Origin: Bradyrhizobium sp. CB3481
GTDB lineage: Bacteria; Pseudomonadota; Alphaproteobacteria; Rhizobiales; Xanthobacteraceae
Direction: 5' to 3'
Length of the DNA stretch: 64,000 nucleotides
Assembly (NCBI RefSeq): GCF_029714305.1
Contig: NZ_CP121647.1
Coordinates: 7,522,501 to 7,586,500 of the forward strand
This document shows positions 16,863 through 26,183 of this stretch, piece after piece (position 1 is the stretch's first letter; each line of letters starts with the position of its first letter). The notes beneath the pieces were generated by a model. That model saw only the letters and a list, made by a program, of their open reading frames with translations, did not search any database and had not been told where the DNA came from. The translations under genes and the position numbers were made by a program.

Positions 16863-17846
16863 TCAGCTAGCGGCAGAAACTTCCACTGACTCCGCCAACA
16901 CACAACGCGCGGTTCGATCCGGCGGTATCTGCACATTGGGCGGCAGACGCTCGCTGCAGCGCGGCTCGGCTACAGCACAGCGCGGCGCAAACGAACAACT
17001 GACGGGCGCCTTGTCGAGCGAAGGCGGCGTACCCGGAATGGTCTCCAGCCGCGCGCCACGTTTGGCGCCGTGCACGGTCGAAGCCAACAGGCCCTTGGCA
17101 TAGGGATGCACCGGCGTGCGGACGATATCGCGCAATTTGCCCTGCTCCACGATCTGTCCCGCATACATCACCGCGACGCGGTCGCAAATTTCGATGGCGA
17201 CGCCGATATCGTGGGTCACGAAGATCACGGACATGCCGAACTCGCGCTGCAGCTCGCGCAACAGCAAGAGGATCTGGATCTGCACGGTGGCATCCAGCGC
17301 CGTGGTCGGCTCATCCGCCAGCAGGATCTTCGGCTTGCAGGCCAGCGCCAGCGCGATCATCGCGCGCTGGCGCATGCCACCGCTCATCTCATGCGGATAG
17401 GCTTCGACCCGGCGCTTGGCGGAGGGAATGCGCACCACCTCCAGCATCTCCAGCGCGCGTGCCATGGCCTCCTTCTCGCTCTTGCCTTCGTGGCGGATCA
17501 CGCTCTCCGCGATCTGCCGGCCGATCGTGTAGACGGGATCGAGCGCCAGCGCCGGCTCCTGAAAAATCATCGAAACGGTCTGGCCGCGAAAAGCCGAGAG
17601 TTCCTCGTCGTTCATCGCCAGCACGTCGCGTCCGAGCACCTTCACCGTGCCGGAAATCTGCGTTCGCTTCCGCGGCAACAGCCGCATCAGCGCGCGCAGG
17701 GTCACGCTCTTGCCCGAGCCGGATTCGCCGAGCAGGCCGAGCACCTCGCCCTCGCCAAGCGAGAGCGAGATGTCGTTGACGGCATGAACCGTGCGCTCGC
17801 CGGTGAAGCGGATGCTGAGGTTGCTGATGTCGACGAGGTTGCTCAT
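16863..17846 (-). CDS. Peptide/opine ABC transporter ATP-binding protein (OppD/DppD type)
   Basis: A 327-residue ATPase. It has Walker A GESGSGKS, signature MSGGMRQRAMIAL and Walker B LLADEPTTALD. The C-terminal oligopeptide-family extension includes a four-Cys-type segment (CSFAPRCAVAEPRCSE) that in DppD/OppD proteins may hold an iron-sulfur cluster. It is the last gene of a coupled operon and overlaps the amidase gene by ATGA. It pairs with the OppF-type ATPase at 19446-20522. Confidence 0.92.
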   Translation of the reverse strand: MSNLVDISNLSIRFTGERTVHAVNDISLSLGEGEVLGLLGESGSGKSVTLRALMRLLPRKRTQISGTVKVLGRDVLAMNDEELSAFRGQTVSMIFQEPALALDPVYTIGRQIAESVIRHEGKSEKEAMARALEMLEVVRIPSAKRRVEAYPHEMSGGMRQRAMIALALACKPKILLADEPTTALDATVQIQILLLLRELQREFGMSVIFVTHDIGVAIEICDRVAVMYAGQIVEQGKLRDIVRTPVHPYAKGLLASTVHGAKRGARLETIPGTPPSLDKAPVSCSFAPRCAVAEPRCSERLPPNVQIPPDRTARCVLAESVEVSAAS

Positions 17847-19255
17847 GCCAGCTTGGGTACCTTCTGGTGATAGTCAGTGGCGCGCTGAAACGCCGCGCCA
17901 ATTCGCACCAGCGTGGCCTCATCGAAGGAACGGCCGATCAACTGCATGCCGACCGGCAGACCCTTGCTGGTGAAGCCCGCGGGGATCGAGAGCGACGGCA
18001 GGCCGAGATAGTTGATCGGGCGGGTGAAACGCGTGATCCGCTGGATCACGGCCTCCGCATCGAGGCTGTTGCCGACGTCGCTCTCGGCAATCGTCGCGGC
18101 TGGCATCGGCGCGACCGGCGCGATTACGGCATCGGTACCTTCGACCGCCGCCAGATAAGCTGATAGCGCCGGGCCGCGCCAGCGCATCGCTTCGAGATAG
18201 GTCACGGCCGGAATGGCGAGCCCGTTCTGCAGCCGCATCAACACCTGTCCGCCGTAATCCTGCGGACGCTCGATCATCCAGCGCTTGTGGAAAGCGGCGG
18301 CCTCGGTGGCGAGCACGATCTGGCAGGCGGCGGTGAGCTGGCGCTGGTCCGGCAGTTCGACCTTGACGATCTCGGCGCCCTCTTTTTTGAGAGTCGCAAT
18401 GGTCTCGTCGAGCACCCGCGCCACTTCGGGATCGAGGTCGTCGACATAGAACGCCGTAGGCACGCCGATCTTCGCGCCTTTCAGCGAAGCCGTGGTCGCC
18501 GCCATGTAGTTCGGCACCGGCCGCGTCGACGTGGTCGGATCCTCGGGATCGGCGCCCGCCATCAACCCGACCAGCAGCGCGCAATCCTCGACGGTTTGCG
18601 CCAGCGGCCCAACGGTATCGAGCGATTGCGACAGCGGCATCGCGCCGGCGCGGCTGATCAGGCCGACGGTGGTCTTGAAGCCGGTGACGCCGCAGAAATG
18701 CGCGGGCATCCGGATCGAGCCGCCGGTATCGGAGCCCAGCGCCGCAAAGGTCAGCCGGGCCGCGACCGCCGAACCGGAGCCCGAGGAAGAGCCGCCGGTA
18801 ATGTGATCGACGTTCCAGGGATTGCGCACCGCGCCGTAATGCACGTTGTGCCCGGTGGGGCCATAGGCGAACTCCACCATCTGCAGCGAGCCGAGCCGGA
18901 CCGAACCGGCGTCCTTCAACCGCTGCAGCGCGGTCGAGGTCGTGGTCGCCACGAATTCGCGCCGGATTTTTGAGCCGCAGGTCACGACCTTGCCGGCGTC
19001 GTAATACATGTCCTTGTGCGCCATCGGCACGCCGTGCAGGGGGCCTGAAATCTTGCTCCTGGCGAGATCAGCATCGGCGGCGTCAGCCGCGGCGAGCGCC
19101 TCCTCCTTCTCGATCGCCATGTAGGCGTTGACACGCGGCTGCCACTCCGCGATGCGGTCGAGACAGGATTGTGTCGCCTCGCGCGAGGAAATTTTCTTGC
19201 CCGCGATCGCCTTGCCGACCGCAACCAGCGACATCAGGGCCGGTTCGCCGCTCAT
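17843..19255 (-). CDS. Amidase-signature family hydrolase
   Basis: A 470-residue amidase. The Ser-cisSer-Lys triad is visible: Lys81 in GVPMAHKDMYY, the cis-Ser within GGSSSGSGS (154-160) and nucleophile S180 in DTGGSIRMPA. No signal peptide is seen, so it works in the cytoplasm. It sits inside the ABC transporter operon, overlapped at both ends by four bases, so it probably hydrolyses the amide compound that the transporter imports. The small AtzG/GatC-like protein encoded immediately upstream may be its partner. Confidence 0.92.
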   Translation of the reverse strand: MSGEPALMSLVAVGKAIAGKKISSREATQSCLDRIAEWQPRVNAYMAIEKEEALAAADAADADLARSKISGPLHGVPMAHKDMYYDAGKVVTCGSKIRREFVATTTSTALQRLKDAGSVRLGSLQMVEFAYGPTGHNVHYGAVRNPWNVDHITGGSSSGSGSAVAARLTFAALGSDTGGSIRMPAHFCGVTGFKTTVGLISRAGAMPLSQSLDTVGPLAQTVEDCALLVGLMAGADPEDPTTSTRPVPNYMAATTASLKGAKIGVPTAFYVDDLDPEVARVLDETIATLKKEGAEIVKVELPDQRQLTAACQIVLATEAAAFHKRWMIERPQDYGGQVLMRLQNGLAIPAVTYLEAMRWRGPALSAYLAAVEGTDAVIAPVAPMPAATIAESDVGNSLDAEAVIQRITRFTRPINYLGLPSLSIPAGFTSKGLPVGMQLIGRSFDEATLVRIGAAFQRATDYHQKVPKLA

Positions 19256-19449
19256 TTCGACACCTTCGCGTTCTGCACCAGGAGAAAGCTTGCTGGCTCG
19301 AGATCCATCGGCAGCGTGCCGGCGATCGGCGCAAAACCATCGAAAGCGGGGCCAATGGAGTTGGCGATGCGTGCGGACACTTCGGCATCCTGCGGCACGC
19401 CGGCGACGTCGGTCATTACCTTGACCTGCTTGGGATCGGGTCTACTCAT
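19252..19449 (-). CDS. Small AtzG/GatC-like protein, likely amidase partner
   Basis: A 65-residue protein. The segment DAEVSARIANSIGPAFDGFAP resembles the helical GatC/AtzG (DUF4089-type) pattern in which a short helical chain wraps the amidase subunit. The similarity is by eye and modest. The gene overlaps both the OppF-type gene and the amidase gene by ATGA, which supports a stoichiometric complex with the amidase. If it is AtzG-like, it would stabilise rather than catalyse. Confidence 0.6.
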   Translation of the reverse strand: MSRPDPKQVKVMTDVAGVPQDAEVSARIANSIGPAFDGFAPIAGTLPMDLEPASFLLVQNAKVSK

Positions 19450-20522
19450 GCGGTCACTCCCGTGTTGTTGTTATTTGCCGGCGCGCGGCTGTGCCCGGAG
19501 CCTGCAATGGCCATGTAGCACGCCGCCTGATGGCCCATTGTATCGACATCGCTGAGTTTTGGCGTGGCATTTGCGCAGAGCGGCTCCGCAAACGGGCAGC
19601 GGGTGTGAAACCGGCAGCCGGACGGCGGATCGATCGGATTCGGCGGATCGCCCGAGATCGGCGGCGTTTCGGTGCGGTTATCGGGATCGGACGACGGCAT
19701 GGCGGCGAGCAGCGCCCGCGTATAGGGATGCGAAGGTTGATCCCAGACCTTGTCGACCGGTCCGAGCTCGACCACCTCGCCGAGATACATCACGAGCACG
19801 CGGTCACTGATGTAGCGGACGACGTTGAGATCGTGGCTGATGAAGAGATAGGTCAGCCCGAATTCGCGCTTGAGGTCCGCCAGCAGGTTGAGCACCTGGG
19901 CTTCGACCGACTTGTCGAGCGCGGATACCGCTTCGTCGAGGATCACCAGCCGCGGCGACAGCGCGAGCGCCCGCGCGATATTGACGCGCTGGCGCTGGCC
20001 GCCGGAAATCTCGTGCGGGTAGCGGTTGGCGAAGGTTTCGGGCCGCAGGCCGACCTTGCCGAGCAGCTCGCGCGCCAGCGTGCGCGCGGCGCTGTCAGCC
20101 ATGCCGTGCACCTTCGGGCCGAAGGCGATGGATTCCTCGATGGTGAGGCGCGGGTTGAGCGAGGCGTAGCTGTCCTGAAACACCATCTGCATGCCGCGGC
20201 GCAGCTCCCGAAGCGAGAGCGCGCGGCCGACCTGCATGCCGTCATAGATGATGTCGCCGGCATCGCGCTTCATCAGATGCATCAGAAGCCGCGCAGTGGT
20301 CGACTTGCCGCAGCCGGATTCGCCGACGATGCCGACCGTCTCGCCCTTTCCGATCGAGAAGGAAACGTCGTCGACCGCGCGCACGGTCTTGCGTGGGCTG
20401 AAGAGATCGCCCCGTACCGGAAAGTGCTTGGTCAGGCCGACCACCTGCAGCAGCGGCTGCGCCGCGCCGCCGATATCCTCGACCTGTTCCAGCACCTCAA
20501 CTGACTGATATGTCTCACTCAT
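19446..20522 (-). CDS. Peptide/opine ABC transporter ATP-binding protein (OppF/DppF type)
   Basis: A 358-residue ATPase with Walker [10 protein letters not shown], signature [15 protein letters not shown] and Walker [13 protein letters not shown] (DEA instead of DEP). The C-terminal RCPFAEPLC segment is the OppF-type Cys motif. The start at 20522 is chosen because it lies five bases from the stop of the permease gene; longer reading runs into that gene. Confidence 0.92.
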   Translation of the reverse strand: MSETYQSVEVLEQVEDIGGAAQPLLQVVGLTKHFPVRGDLFSPRKTVRAVDDVSFSIGKGETVGIVGESGCGKSTTARLLMHLMKRDAGDIIYDGMQVGRALSLRELRRGMQMVFQDSYASLNPRLTIEESIAFGPKVHGMADSAARTLARELLGKVGLRPETFANRYPHEISGGQRQRVNIARALALSPRLVILDEAVSALDKSVEAQVLNLLADLKREFGLTYLFISHDLNVVRYISDRVLVMYLGEVVELGPVDKVWDQPSHPYTRALLAAMPSSDPDNRTETPPISGDPPNPIDPPSGCRFHTRCPFAEPLCANATPKLSDVDTMGHQAACYMAIAGSGHSRAPANNNNTGVTA

Positions 20523-20526
20523 CACG

Positions 20527-21414
20527 TCAATTCCGGATATCCATGGCGCTACGCATGCCGTCGCTGAGCAGGTTGAAGCAGATCGACACGGCAAAGATCA
20601 TCACGCCCGGCAGCGCCGCCACCCACGGATTGATATAGATCGCGGTGCGCAGCGTATTCAGCATCAGCCCCCATTCCGGCTCCGGCGGCTTTGTCCCCAG
20701 ACCCAGGAACGACAGGCCGGCGGCGAGGATCATCGACACCGAGATCAGGCCGGTGGCGTAGACGAAAATCGGCCCGAGCACATTGCCCAGCATGTGCACG
20801 CGCATGATGGTGAAGGGCCCGGCGCCGGAGGCGCGCGCCGCCTCCACAAAGTCCATATTGCGCACGCCTGTCGTGACGCTTTCGGAAACGCGGGTGATCT
20901 GCGGCACGAACACGATGGTCAGCGAGGCGATCGAGTTGACGATGCCCGCGCCCAGCGCGCCGGAGATCGCGATCGCCAGCAGCACCGAGGGAAAAGCGTA
21001 GAACACGTCCACAGTGCGCATGATCGCGGTGTTGAGCCGGCCGCCGACATAGCCGGCGACGAGGCCGAGCGAGGTGCCGATCACGAAGGCGAAGATAACA
21101 GGCAAAATGCCGATGATCAGCGACAGCCGCCCGCCATAGATCAGCCGCGCCAGCATATCGCGGCCGAGCTCGTCGGTGCCGAGTGGATAGTTCGGCGTGC
21201 CGATATGGCGAAGCCGGCGGATCATCGAGCCCTGATAGGGGTCGGCGAGGCCGAGCCATGGCGCCAGCAGCGCGGAGGCGAAGATCAGGATCAGCACAAA
21301 AGCGCAGACCATGCTGACCTTGTCGCGCACGATACGGCGGCCGACGGTCGCCCAATAGCCACGCGCTTTGGTGACGGGAGCGGCCTGCAACGCGGTATCC
21401 GACATCACGGCCAT
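20527..21414 (-). CDS. Peptide/opine ABC transporter permease (DppC type)
   Basis: A 295-residue inner-membrane permease with six predicted helices. The EAA loop is EAARASGAGPFTIMRVHMLGN. The N-terminal segment GTDELGRDMLARLIYGGR is diagnostic of DppC/OppC proteins. The frame stays open upstream through the next gene, but that part is only the shadow of DppB. MAVMSD at 21414 starts two bases after the DppB stop codon. Confidence 0.92.
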   Translation of the reverse strand: MAVMSDTALQAAPVTKARGYWATVGRRIVRDKVSMVCAFVLILIFASALLAPWLGLADPYQGSMIRRLRHIGTPNYPLGTDELGRDMLARLIYGGRLSLIIGILPVIFAFVIGTSLGLVAGYVGGRLNTAIMRTVDVFYAFPSVLLAIAISGALGAGIVNSIASLTIVFVPQITRVSESVTTGVRNMDFVEAARASGAGPFTIMRVHMLGNVLGPIFVYATGLISVSMILAAGLSFLGLGTKPPEPEWGLMLNTLRTAIYINPWVAALPGVMIFAVSICFNLLSDGMRSAMDIRN

Positions 21415-21416
21415 GA

Positions 21417-22370
21417 TCAGCTCCGCTTGATGCGCGGATCGATCGCGGCCTGCGCGATATCGACCAGGAGATTGAGCGTGACGAAGAAAAGCGCCAGCAC
21501 CAAAATCGTGCCCTGCAGCAGCGGCAGGTCGCGCTGGAAGATCGCCGAGTTGAGCAACAATCCCGAGCCGGGCCAGGAGAACACGGTCTCGATCAGGATC
21601 GAGCCGCCCAGCATGTAACCGAGCTGCAGGCCCATCACGGCAAGCGCGGTTGGCGCCGCGTTCTTGATGACGTGTTTGAACACGTCGGTCTCGCGCAAGC
21701 CTTTTGCGCGCAAGGCCTCGACGAAGTCCTGCGAAAGGATGTCGCCGGTCAGCGCCCGCACCGTGCGGGTGACGATGCCCATCGGAATAACCGAGGTCGT
21801 GATCGCCGGCAGGATCAGATATTTCATGTGCTCCCAGTCCCAGCCCCACGCACCGGAGCCGCCGGGGCCGGCGCCGACCGCGGGCAGCCAGTTGAGCTGC
21901 ACCGAGAAGATGATGACCATCACCATGCCGAGCCAGTAATGCGGCACCGAGACGCCGGCGATGGCAAAGGAGGTCGCGACCTTGTCGATCCAGGTGTCGC
22001 GGAAATAGCCGGCGATCAGGCCGAACAACAGCCCGAGCGTGAAGCCGATCAGCGCGGCGGCGATGGCGAGCGTCACGGTGTTGCCGACGGCGCGCAGCAC
22101 TTCCGACAGCACCGGGCGGCCGGTCGCGATCGAAGCGCCGAGATCGCCATGGATCGCGCGCCACAGCCACAGCCCGAACTGGACCGGTAGCGGCCGGTCG
22201 AAGCCGTAGGCGGTGCGCATTTGCGCGGCCAGTTCCTGCGAGGCATCGGCCGGCAGCACCGCAACCAGCGGATCGCCGGGCGTGATGTGCACGAGCAGGA
22301 AACACACCAGCGCGACGCTGATCACGATCGGAATGACGTAGACGATACGTCGGGCAGTATAAGCGAACAC
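21417..22370 (-). CDS. Peptide/opine ABC transporter permease (DppB type)
   Basis: A 317-residue permease of the DppB/OppB family. The N-terminus has the first helix YVIPIVISVALVCFLLVHI and the typical PGDP motif (TPGDPLVAVL). The EAA-loop region is EALRAKGLRETDVFKHVIKNA. The start codon is GTG with AGGT upstream. It is separated from the binding-protein gene by about 190 bp that hold a palindromic repeat. Confidence 0.92.
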   Translation of the reverse strand: MFAYTARRIVYVIPIVISVALVCFLLVHITPGDPLVAVLPADASQELAAQMRTAYGFDRPLPVQFGLWLWRAIHGDLGASIATGRPVLSEVLRAVGNTVTLAIAAALIGFTLGLLFGLIAGYFRDTWIDKVATSFAIAGVSVPHYWLGMVMVIIFSVQLNWLPAVGAGPGGSGAWGWDWEHMKYLILPAITTSVIPMGIVTRTVRALTGDILSQDFVEALRAKGLRETDVFKHVIKNAAPTALAVMGLQLGYMLGGSILIETVFSWPGSGLLLNSAIFQRDLPLLQGTILVLALFFVTLNLLVDIAQAAIDPRIKRS

Positions 22371-22438
22371 AGACTTACCTAACGTGATGCCGCACGATGA
22401 GGTGCGCTGGTTACAGTAAGGGACGCACGATGTGAGGG

Positions 22439-22542
22439 TTCCCTCCCGCCTTGCGGGGGAGGGCTAGGGAGAGGGGTGGGCCACACCGGGACTGCCCGTG
22501 TGAACCCCTTCCCCCAACCCCTCCCCGCAAGGGGGAGGGGAG
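22439..22542. repeat. Palindromic repeat with CCCTCCC arms
   Basis: Inverted repeat with CCCTCCCGCCTTGCGGGGGA on the left and CCCCGCAAGGGGGAGGGG on the right. It lies between the binding-protein gene and the permease gene. Such hairpins often lower expression of downstream genes relative to the binding protein. Confidence 0.75.
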
Positions 22543-22561
22543 CCCTGCCAGCCTGCTCACC

Positions 22562-24220
22562 TTACGGCGCCATCGACACCGGCGAGAAGTCGACGAACCA
22601 GCTCTTCGGCTGCACAAAACCCTTGACCTTCGGGCTCATGGCGCGCGGCGAGACGTCGTGGGCAACATAGAGGAACGCCGCATCGTCCACCGAGGCCGCA
22701 TGCAGTTCGGCCAACGCCGCGTCACGCGCGGCGGGGTCGAAGGTCTGGCGGGCTTTCGTCACCAACTCGTCGAATTTGGGATTGTTGATATAGCCCCAAT
22801 TGTTCGAGACGGGAGGTGCCATCGACGATTGCAGGAAGCGCACCAGCGCGAAGAACGGGTCCATCGCCGCGTAAGTGACGTTAGTGGCGTTGGCGCCGTT
22901 CGCGGTCGGGTCCTTGGCGCCACGGCGCCAATTGGTGAACAGTGTGTTCCACTCGATCACGTCGAGCTGGACGTCGAAGTAGCATTCGGCCAGCGCCTGT
23001 TGCAGATATTCGTTCATCGGCAAGGGCTGCATCTGGCCCGATCCCGACGCCGACGTCTGGGTCTTCACCGTCAGCTTCTTGCTCGGGCCGTAACCCGCCT
23101 CCTGCATCAGCTTCTGCGCCGCCTTCAGATCATACTTGATCTCGAAGGTCGGCTTGCCGCGCCAGGGATGGCCGGGCTCGAAGGTACCGGTGGCCGGCAC
23201 CATCAGGCCGGCGAGCAGACCGTCCTTGAGGCCCTCGCGGTCGATACAGAGATTGGCGGCCTTGCGGACGCGAATGTCGTTCCACGGCGAGCCTTCGATG
23301 CGCGAGAACTGCCATGGCCAGACATGGGGAGATTCATTGGCCTGGAGCTGGAAACCGCGCGCCTTGATCTCCTTGACGGCATCAGGTGCCGGCGCCTCGA
23401 CCCAATCGACCTGGCCTGAAAGCAATGCCGCGGTGCGGGCATTGGCTTCCGGCATCGGCAGCAGCACCATGCGGTCGATCTTGGGCACGCGGCCCTTGTC
23501 CCAATAGCCCTCGTTCTTGACCAGTTCGAGCCGCTCGCGCGGGGTGAACTTCGACATCTTCCACGGGCCGGTGCCCGAGGCGGCCCTGGCGAACGCCGCC
23601 CAGGCGGCCTGTGACTTGGCCTTGGCGTCGGCACCTTCAGCCTTGTCATAAAGCGCCTGCCACTTCGAAGGGCTGGCCATGAACAGATTGGTCAGGTTGA
23701 TCGGCAGAAAACTGTCCGGCTCCTTGGTGGTCAATTCCACCGTCATGTCGTCGATCTTGCGGGCGGAAGCCAGCGTCGGCATGCGCGAGGCGGTGACGCC
23801 AACCTGGCTGGCGTCGAAATGCGGCGCATCCTGCTTCAGCACCTTCTCGACGTTCCAGACCACGGCATCGGCGTTGAAGTCGCTGCCGTCATGGAATTTG
23901 ACGCCGGGACGCAGCTTGAAGGTCCATTTCTTCTTGTCGGACTCGTCGACCTTCCATTCGGTCGCGAGCCCGGGAATCATCACGCTCGCCTTGTCGGCTG
24001 ACGACAGGTCCCACATCGTCAGCCCGTCATACATGGTCAGGCCGGTGAAGCGGTTGCCCTCAAAGCCCTGGTCGGGCTGGCCGAGCGTGCGCGGAATATC
24101 GGCGGCGGTCATGCCGATCCGCAGCACCGTCTCGGCGCTCGCCAGTTGCGGCAGACCGACCACCAGCGCCGTCGCCAGCAGCCACGCGGTGGCCGTCTTC
24201 TTCGATTTTTCGTTACGCAT
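22562..24220 (-). CDS. ABC transporter substrate-binding protein (family 5)
   Basis: A 552-residue periplasmic binding protein of the peptide/nickel/opine family (SBP_bac_5). A signal peptide ends near ASAETVLRIG. The family signature is seen as WTFKLRPGVKFHDGSDFNAD followed by VVWNVEKVL. It is the first gene of the operon that runs to 16863. AAGGGA lies upstream; I take ATG 24220, although a TTG nine bases earlier is open. It shares close similarity with the divergent gene at 24418-26031. Confidence 0.92.
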   Translation of the reverse strand: MRNEKSKKTATAWLLATALVVGLPQLASAETVLRIGMTAADIPRTLGQPDQGFEGNRFTGLTMYDGLTMWDLSSADKASVMIPGLATEWKVDESDKKKWTFKLRPGVKFHDGSDFNADAVVWNVEKVLKQDAPHFDASQVGVTASRMPTLASARKIDDMTVELTTKEPDSFLPINLTNLFMASPSKWQALYDKAEGADAKAKSQAAWAAFARAASGTGPWKMSKFTPRERLELVKNEGYWDKGRVPKIDRMVLLPMPEANARTAALLSGQVDWVEAPAPDAVKEIKARGFQLQANESPHVWPWQFSRIEGSPWNDIRVRKAANLCIDREGLKDGLLAGLMVPATGTFEPGHPWRGKPTFEIKYDLKAAQKLMQEAGYGPSKKLTVKTQTSASGSGQMQPLPMNEYLQQALAECYFDVQLDVIEWNTLFTNWRRGAKDPTANGANATNVTYAAMDPFFALVRFLQSSMAPPVSNNWGYINNPKFDELVTKARQTFDPAARDAALAELHAASVDDAAFLYVAHDVSPRAMSPKVKGFVQPKSWFVDFSPVSMAP

Positions 24221-24257
24221 ATGCAGCAATCCCTTCTCGACTTGGGTGACTAATTCT

Positions 24258-24276
24258 TATGCAACGGTATGCAACG
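24258..24276. promoter_or_regulatory. Tandem TATGCAACG direct repeat
   Basis: TATGCAACG occurs twice with a 10-bp period, in the divergent intergenic region between the two binding-protein genes. One helical turn of spacing suits a regulator that binds one face of DNA. The function is not shown. Confidence 0.35.
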
Positions 24277-24417
24277 CCTGTGCCAAGGATGGCGCGCCGC
24301 CAGAGGCTTTTAGCCACACAACTCTCATGAGTATGTGCATGCAAGTGCGCCTTCCATGCTCCATCTGGCACCAAGTTTGCATTTTTTAACTTCACCCTGC
24401 CCGATGGAGCTTAAATC

Positions 24418-26031
24418 ATGCGCACCCGATATTCGATGCTTCTTGCTGCCCCGGCAATAGCCCTCGGATTCTCTCTTGGCCTGCCTACAATTTCGGCGCA
24501 GGCGGAGACCGTTGTGCGCTACGGCATATCGATGGCGGACATTCCGCTGACCACAGGCCAGCCCGACCGCGGCGCCGGCGCCTATCAGTTCTCGGCCTAT
24601 ACGATCTACGATCCGTTGGTCGCGTGGGAGATGGATGTGTCCGACCGGCCCGGCAGACTGGTGCCGGGGCTTGCGACCGAATGGAAGGTCGACGAGCAGG
24701 ACAAGAAGAAATGGCGCTTCGCCCTTCGCAAGGGCGTCAAATTTCACGACGGCAGCGATTTCAACGCTGACGCCGTGATCTGGAATCTGGACAAGGTGCT
24801 CAATGACAAGGCACCGCAGTTCGACAAGCGGCAGAGCGCACAGGTCAAGACCCGCCTGCCCTCGGTCGCGAGTTACGCCAAGATCGACGACGACACGATC
24901 GAGATCACCACCAAGACGGTCGATTCATTCTTCCCGTACCAGATGCTGTGGTTTCTGGTCTCCAGCCCTGCGCAATATGAAAAGCTCGGCAAGGACTGGG
25001 ACAAGTTCGCCAGCCAGCCCTCCGGCACTGGGCCGTTCAAGCTGACAAAGCTGGTGCCGCGCGAGCTCGCGGAGCTGACCAAGAACGCCGACTACTGGGA
25101 CAAGAAGCGGCTTCCGAAGGCCGACAAGATCGTGCTGATCCCGATGCCGGAAGCACTGACGCGCACCAATGCGCTCTTGGCCGGACAGGTCGATCTGATC
25201 GAGACCCCGGCGCCGGATGCCGTGCCGCAGCTCAAATCCGCCGGCATGAAGATCGTCGACAACGTCACGCCGCATGTCTGGAACTATCATCTGAGCGTGC
25301 TGCCCGGCTCGCCCTGGACCGACATCCGCCTGCGCAAGGCACTCAACCTCGCGATCGACCGCGACGCGGTGGTCGGATTGATGAACGGCCTCGCCAAGCC
25401 CGCCAAGGGCCAGGTCGACCCGTCGAGCCCGTGGTTCGGCAAGCCGACCTTCGAGCACAAATACGACGTCGCTGCGGCCAAGAAGTTGGTCGAGGAAGCC
25501 GGCTATTCGAAGGATAAGCCGCTGAAGACGACCTTCATCATCGCGCAAGGCGGCACGGGGCAGATGCTCTCGCTGCCGATGAACGAATTTTTGCAGCAAA
25601 GTTTCAAGGAAATCGGCATCGAGATCGACTTCAAGGTGGTCGAGCTTGAGACGCTCTATACGCATTGGCGCAAGGGCGCAGCCGACGAGATGAACGCGAA
25701 CATCACCTCAAACAACATCGCCTATGTCACGTCCGATCCGCTTTATGCCATCGTGCGCTTCTTCCACTCCGGCCAGGTCGCGCCTGTCGGCGTTAACTGG
25801 GGCGGCTACAAGAACCCCAAGGTCGATGCGCTGATCGACGAAGCCAAGCAGACCTTTGATGTCGTCAAGCAGGACGAGCTATTGGCGGAGGCCCATGCGC
25901 AGATCGTCGACGACGCCACGCTGGTGTGGGTGGTGCACGACACCAACCCGCACGCGCTGTCGCCGAAAGTGAAGAAGTTCGTGCAGGCGCAGCACTGGTT
26001 CCAGGATTTGACGCAGATCGGGCTGGAGTAG
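24418..26031 (+). CDS. ABC transporter substrate-binding protein (family 5), divergent paralogue
   Basis: A 537-residue binding protein with a signal peptide ending ISAQAETVV and the same SBP_bac_5 signature as its neighbour (RKGVKFHDGSDFNADAVIWN, in parts). Shared landmarks such as PMPEA...N.LLAGQVD and SPWTDIR show that the two are recent paralogues. GGAG precedes the start. It has no permease genes of its own here, so it may deliver a second ligand to the DppBC-type permease of the divergent operon. Confidence 0.92.
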   Translation: MRTRYSMLLAAPAIALGFSLGLPTISAQAETVVRYGISMADIPLTTGQPDRGAGAYQFSAYTIYDPLVAWEMDVSDRPGRLVPGLATEWKVDEQDKKKWRFALRKGVKFHDGSDFNADAVIWNLDKVLNDKAPQFDKRQSAQVKTRLPSVASYAKIDDDTIEITTKTVDSFFPYQMLWFLVSSPAQYEKLGKDWDKFASQPSGTGPFKLTKLVPRELAELTKNADYWDKKRLPKADKIVLIPMPEALTRTNALLAGQVDLIETPAPDAVPQLKSAGMKIVDNVTPHVWNYHLSVLPGSPWTDIRLRKALNLAIDRDAVVGLMNGLAKPAKGQVDPSSPWFGKPTFEHKYDVAAAKKLVEEAGYSKDKPLKTTFIIAQGGTGQMLSLPMNEFLQQSFKEIGIEIDFKVVELETLYTHWRKGAADEMNANITSNNIAYVTSDPLYAIVRFFHSGQVAPVGVNWGGYKNPKVDALIDEAKQTFDVVKQDELLAEAHAQIVDDATLVWVVHDTNPHALSPKVKKFVQAQHWFQDLTQIGLE

Positions 26032-26070
26032 GCAATCGTGAGGTAGGACATTCGCGCCGCGCGCAGCATT

Positions 26071-26172
26071 CGTCATACTCCGCGAAAGCGGAGTATCCAG
26101 TACGCCGCGGCCTTCCGGCTATCTCGCTGGCGTCACGGCGTACTGGATCACCCGCTTTCGCGAGTGATGACA
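26071..26172. repeat. Palindromic repeat, CGGAGTATCCAG family
   Basis: Copy of the element at 12556-12656, with CCGCGAAAGCGGAGTATCCAG-type left arm and CACCCGCTTTCGCGAGTGATG-type right arm. It fills the gap between two convergent genes. Confidence 0.85.
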
Positions 26173-26183
26173 GTGCGGGTAAA

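Noticed and set aside
21415..22305. Open frame continuing upstream of the DppC-type permease
   Set aside because: It is the shadow of the DppB-type gene in another frame; the DppC start two bases after the DppB stop is better.
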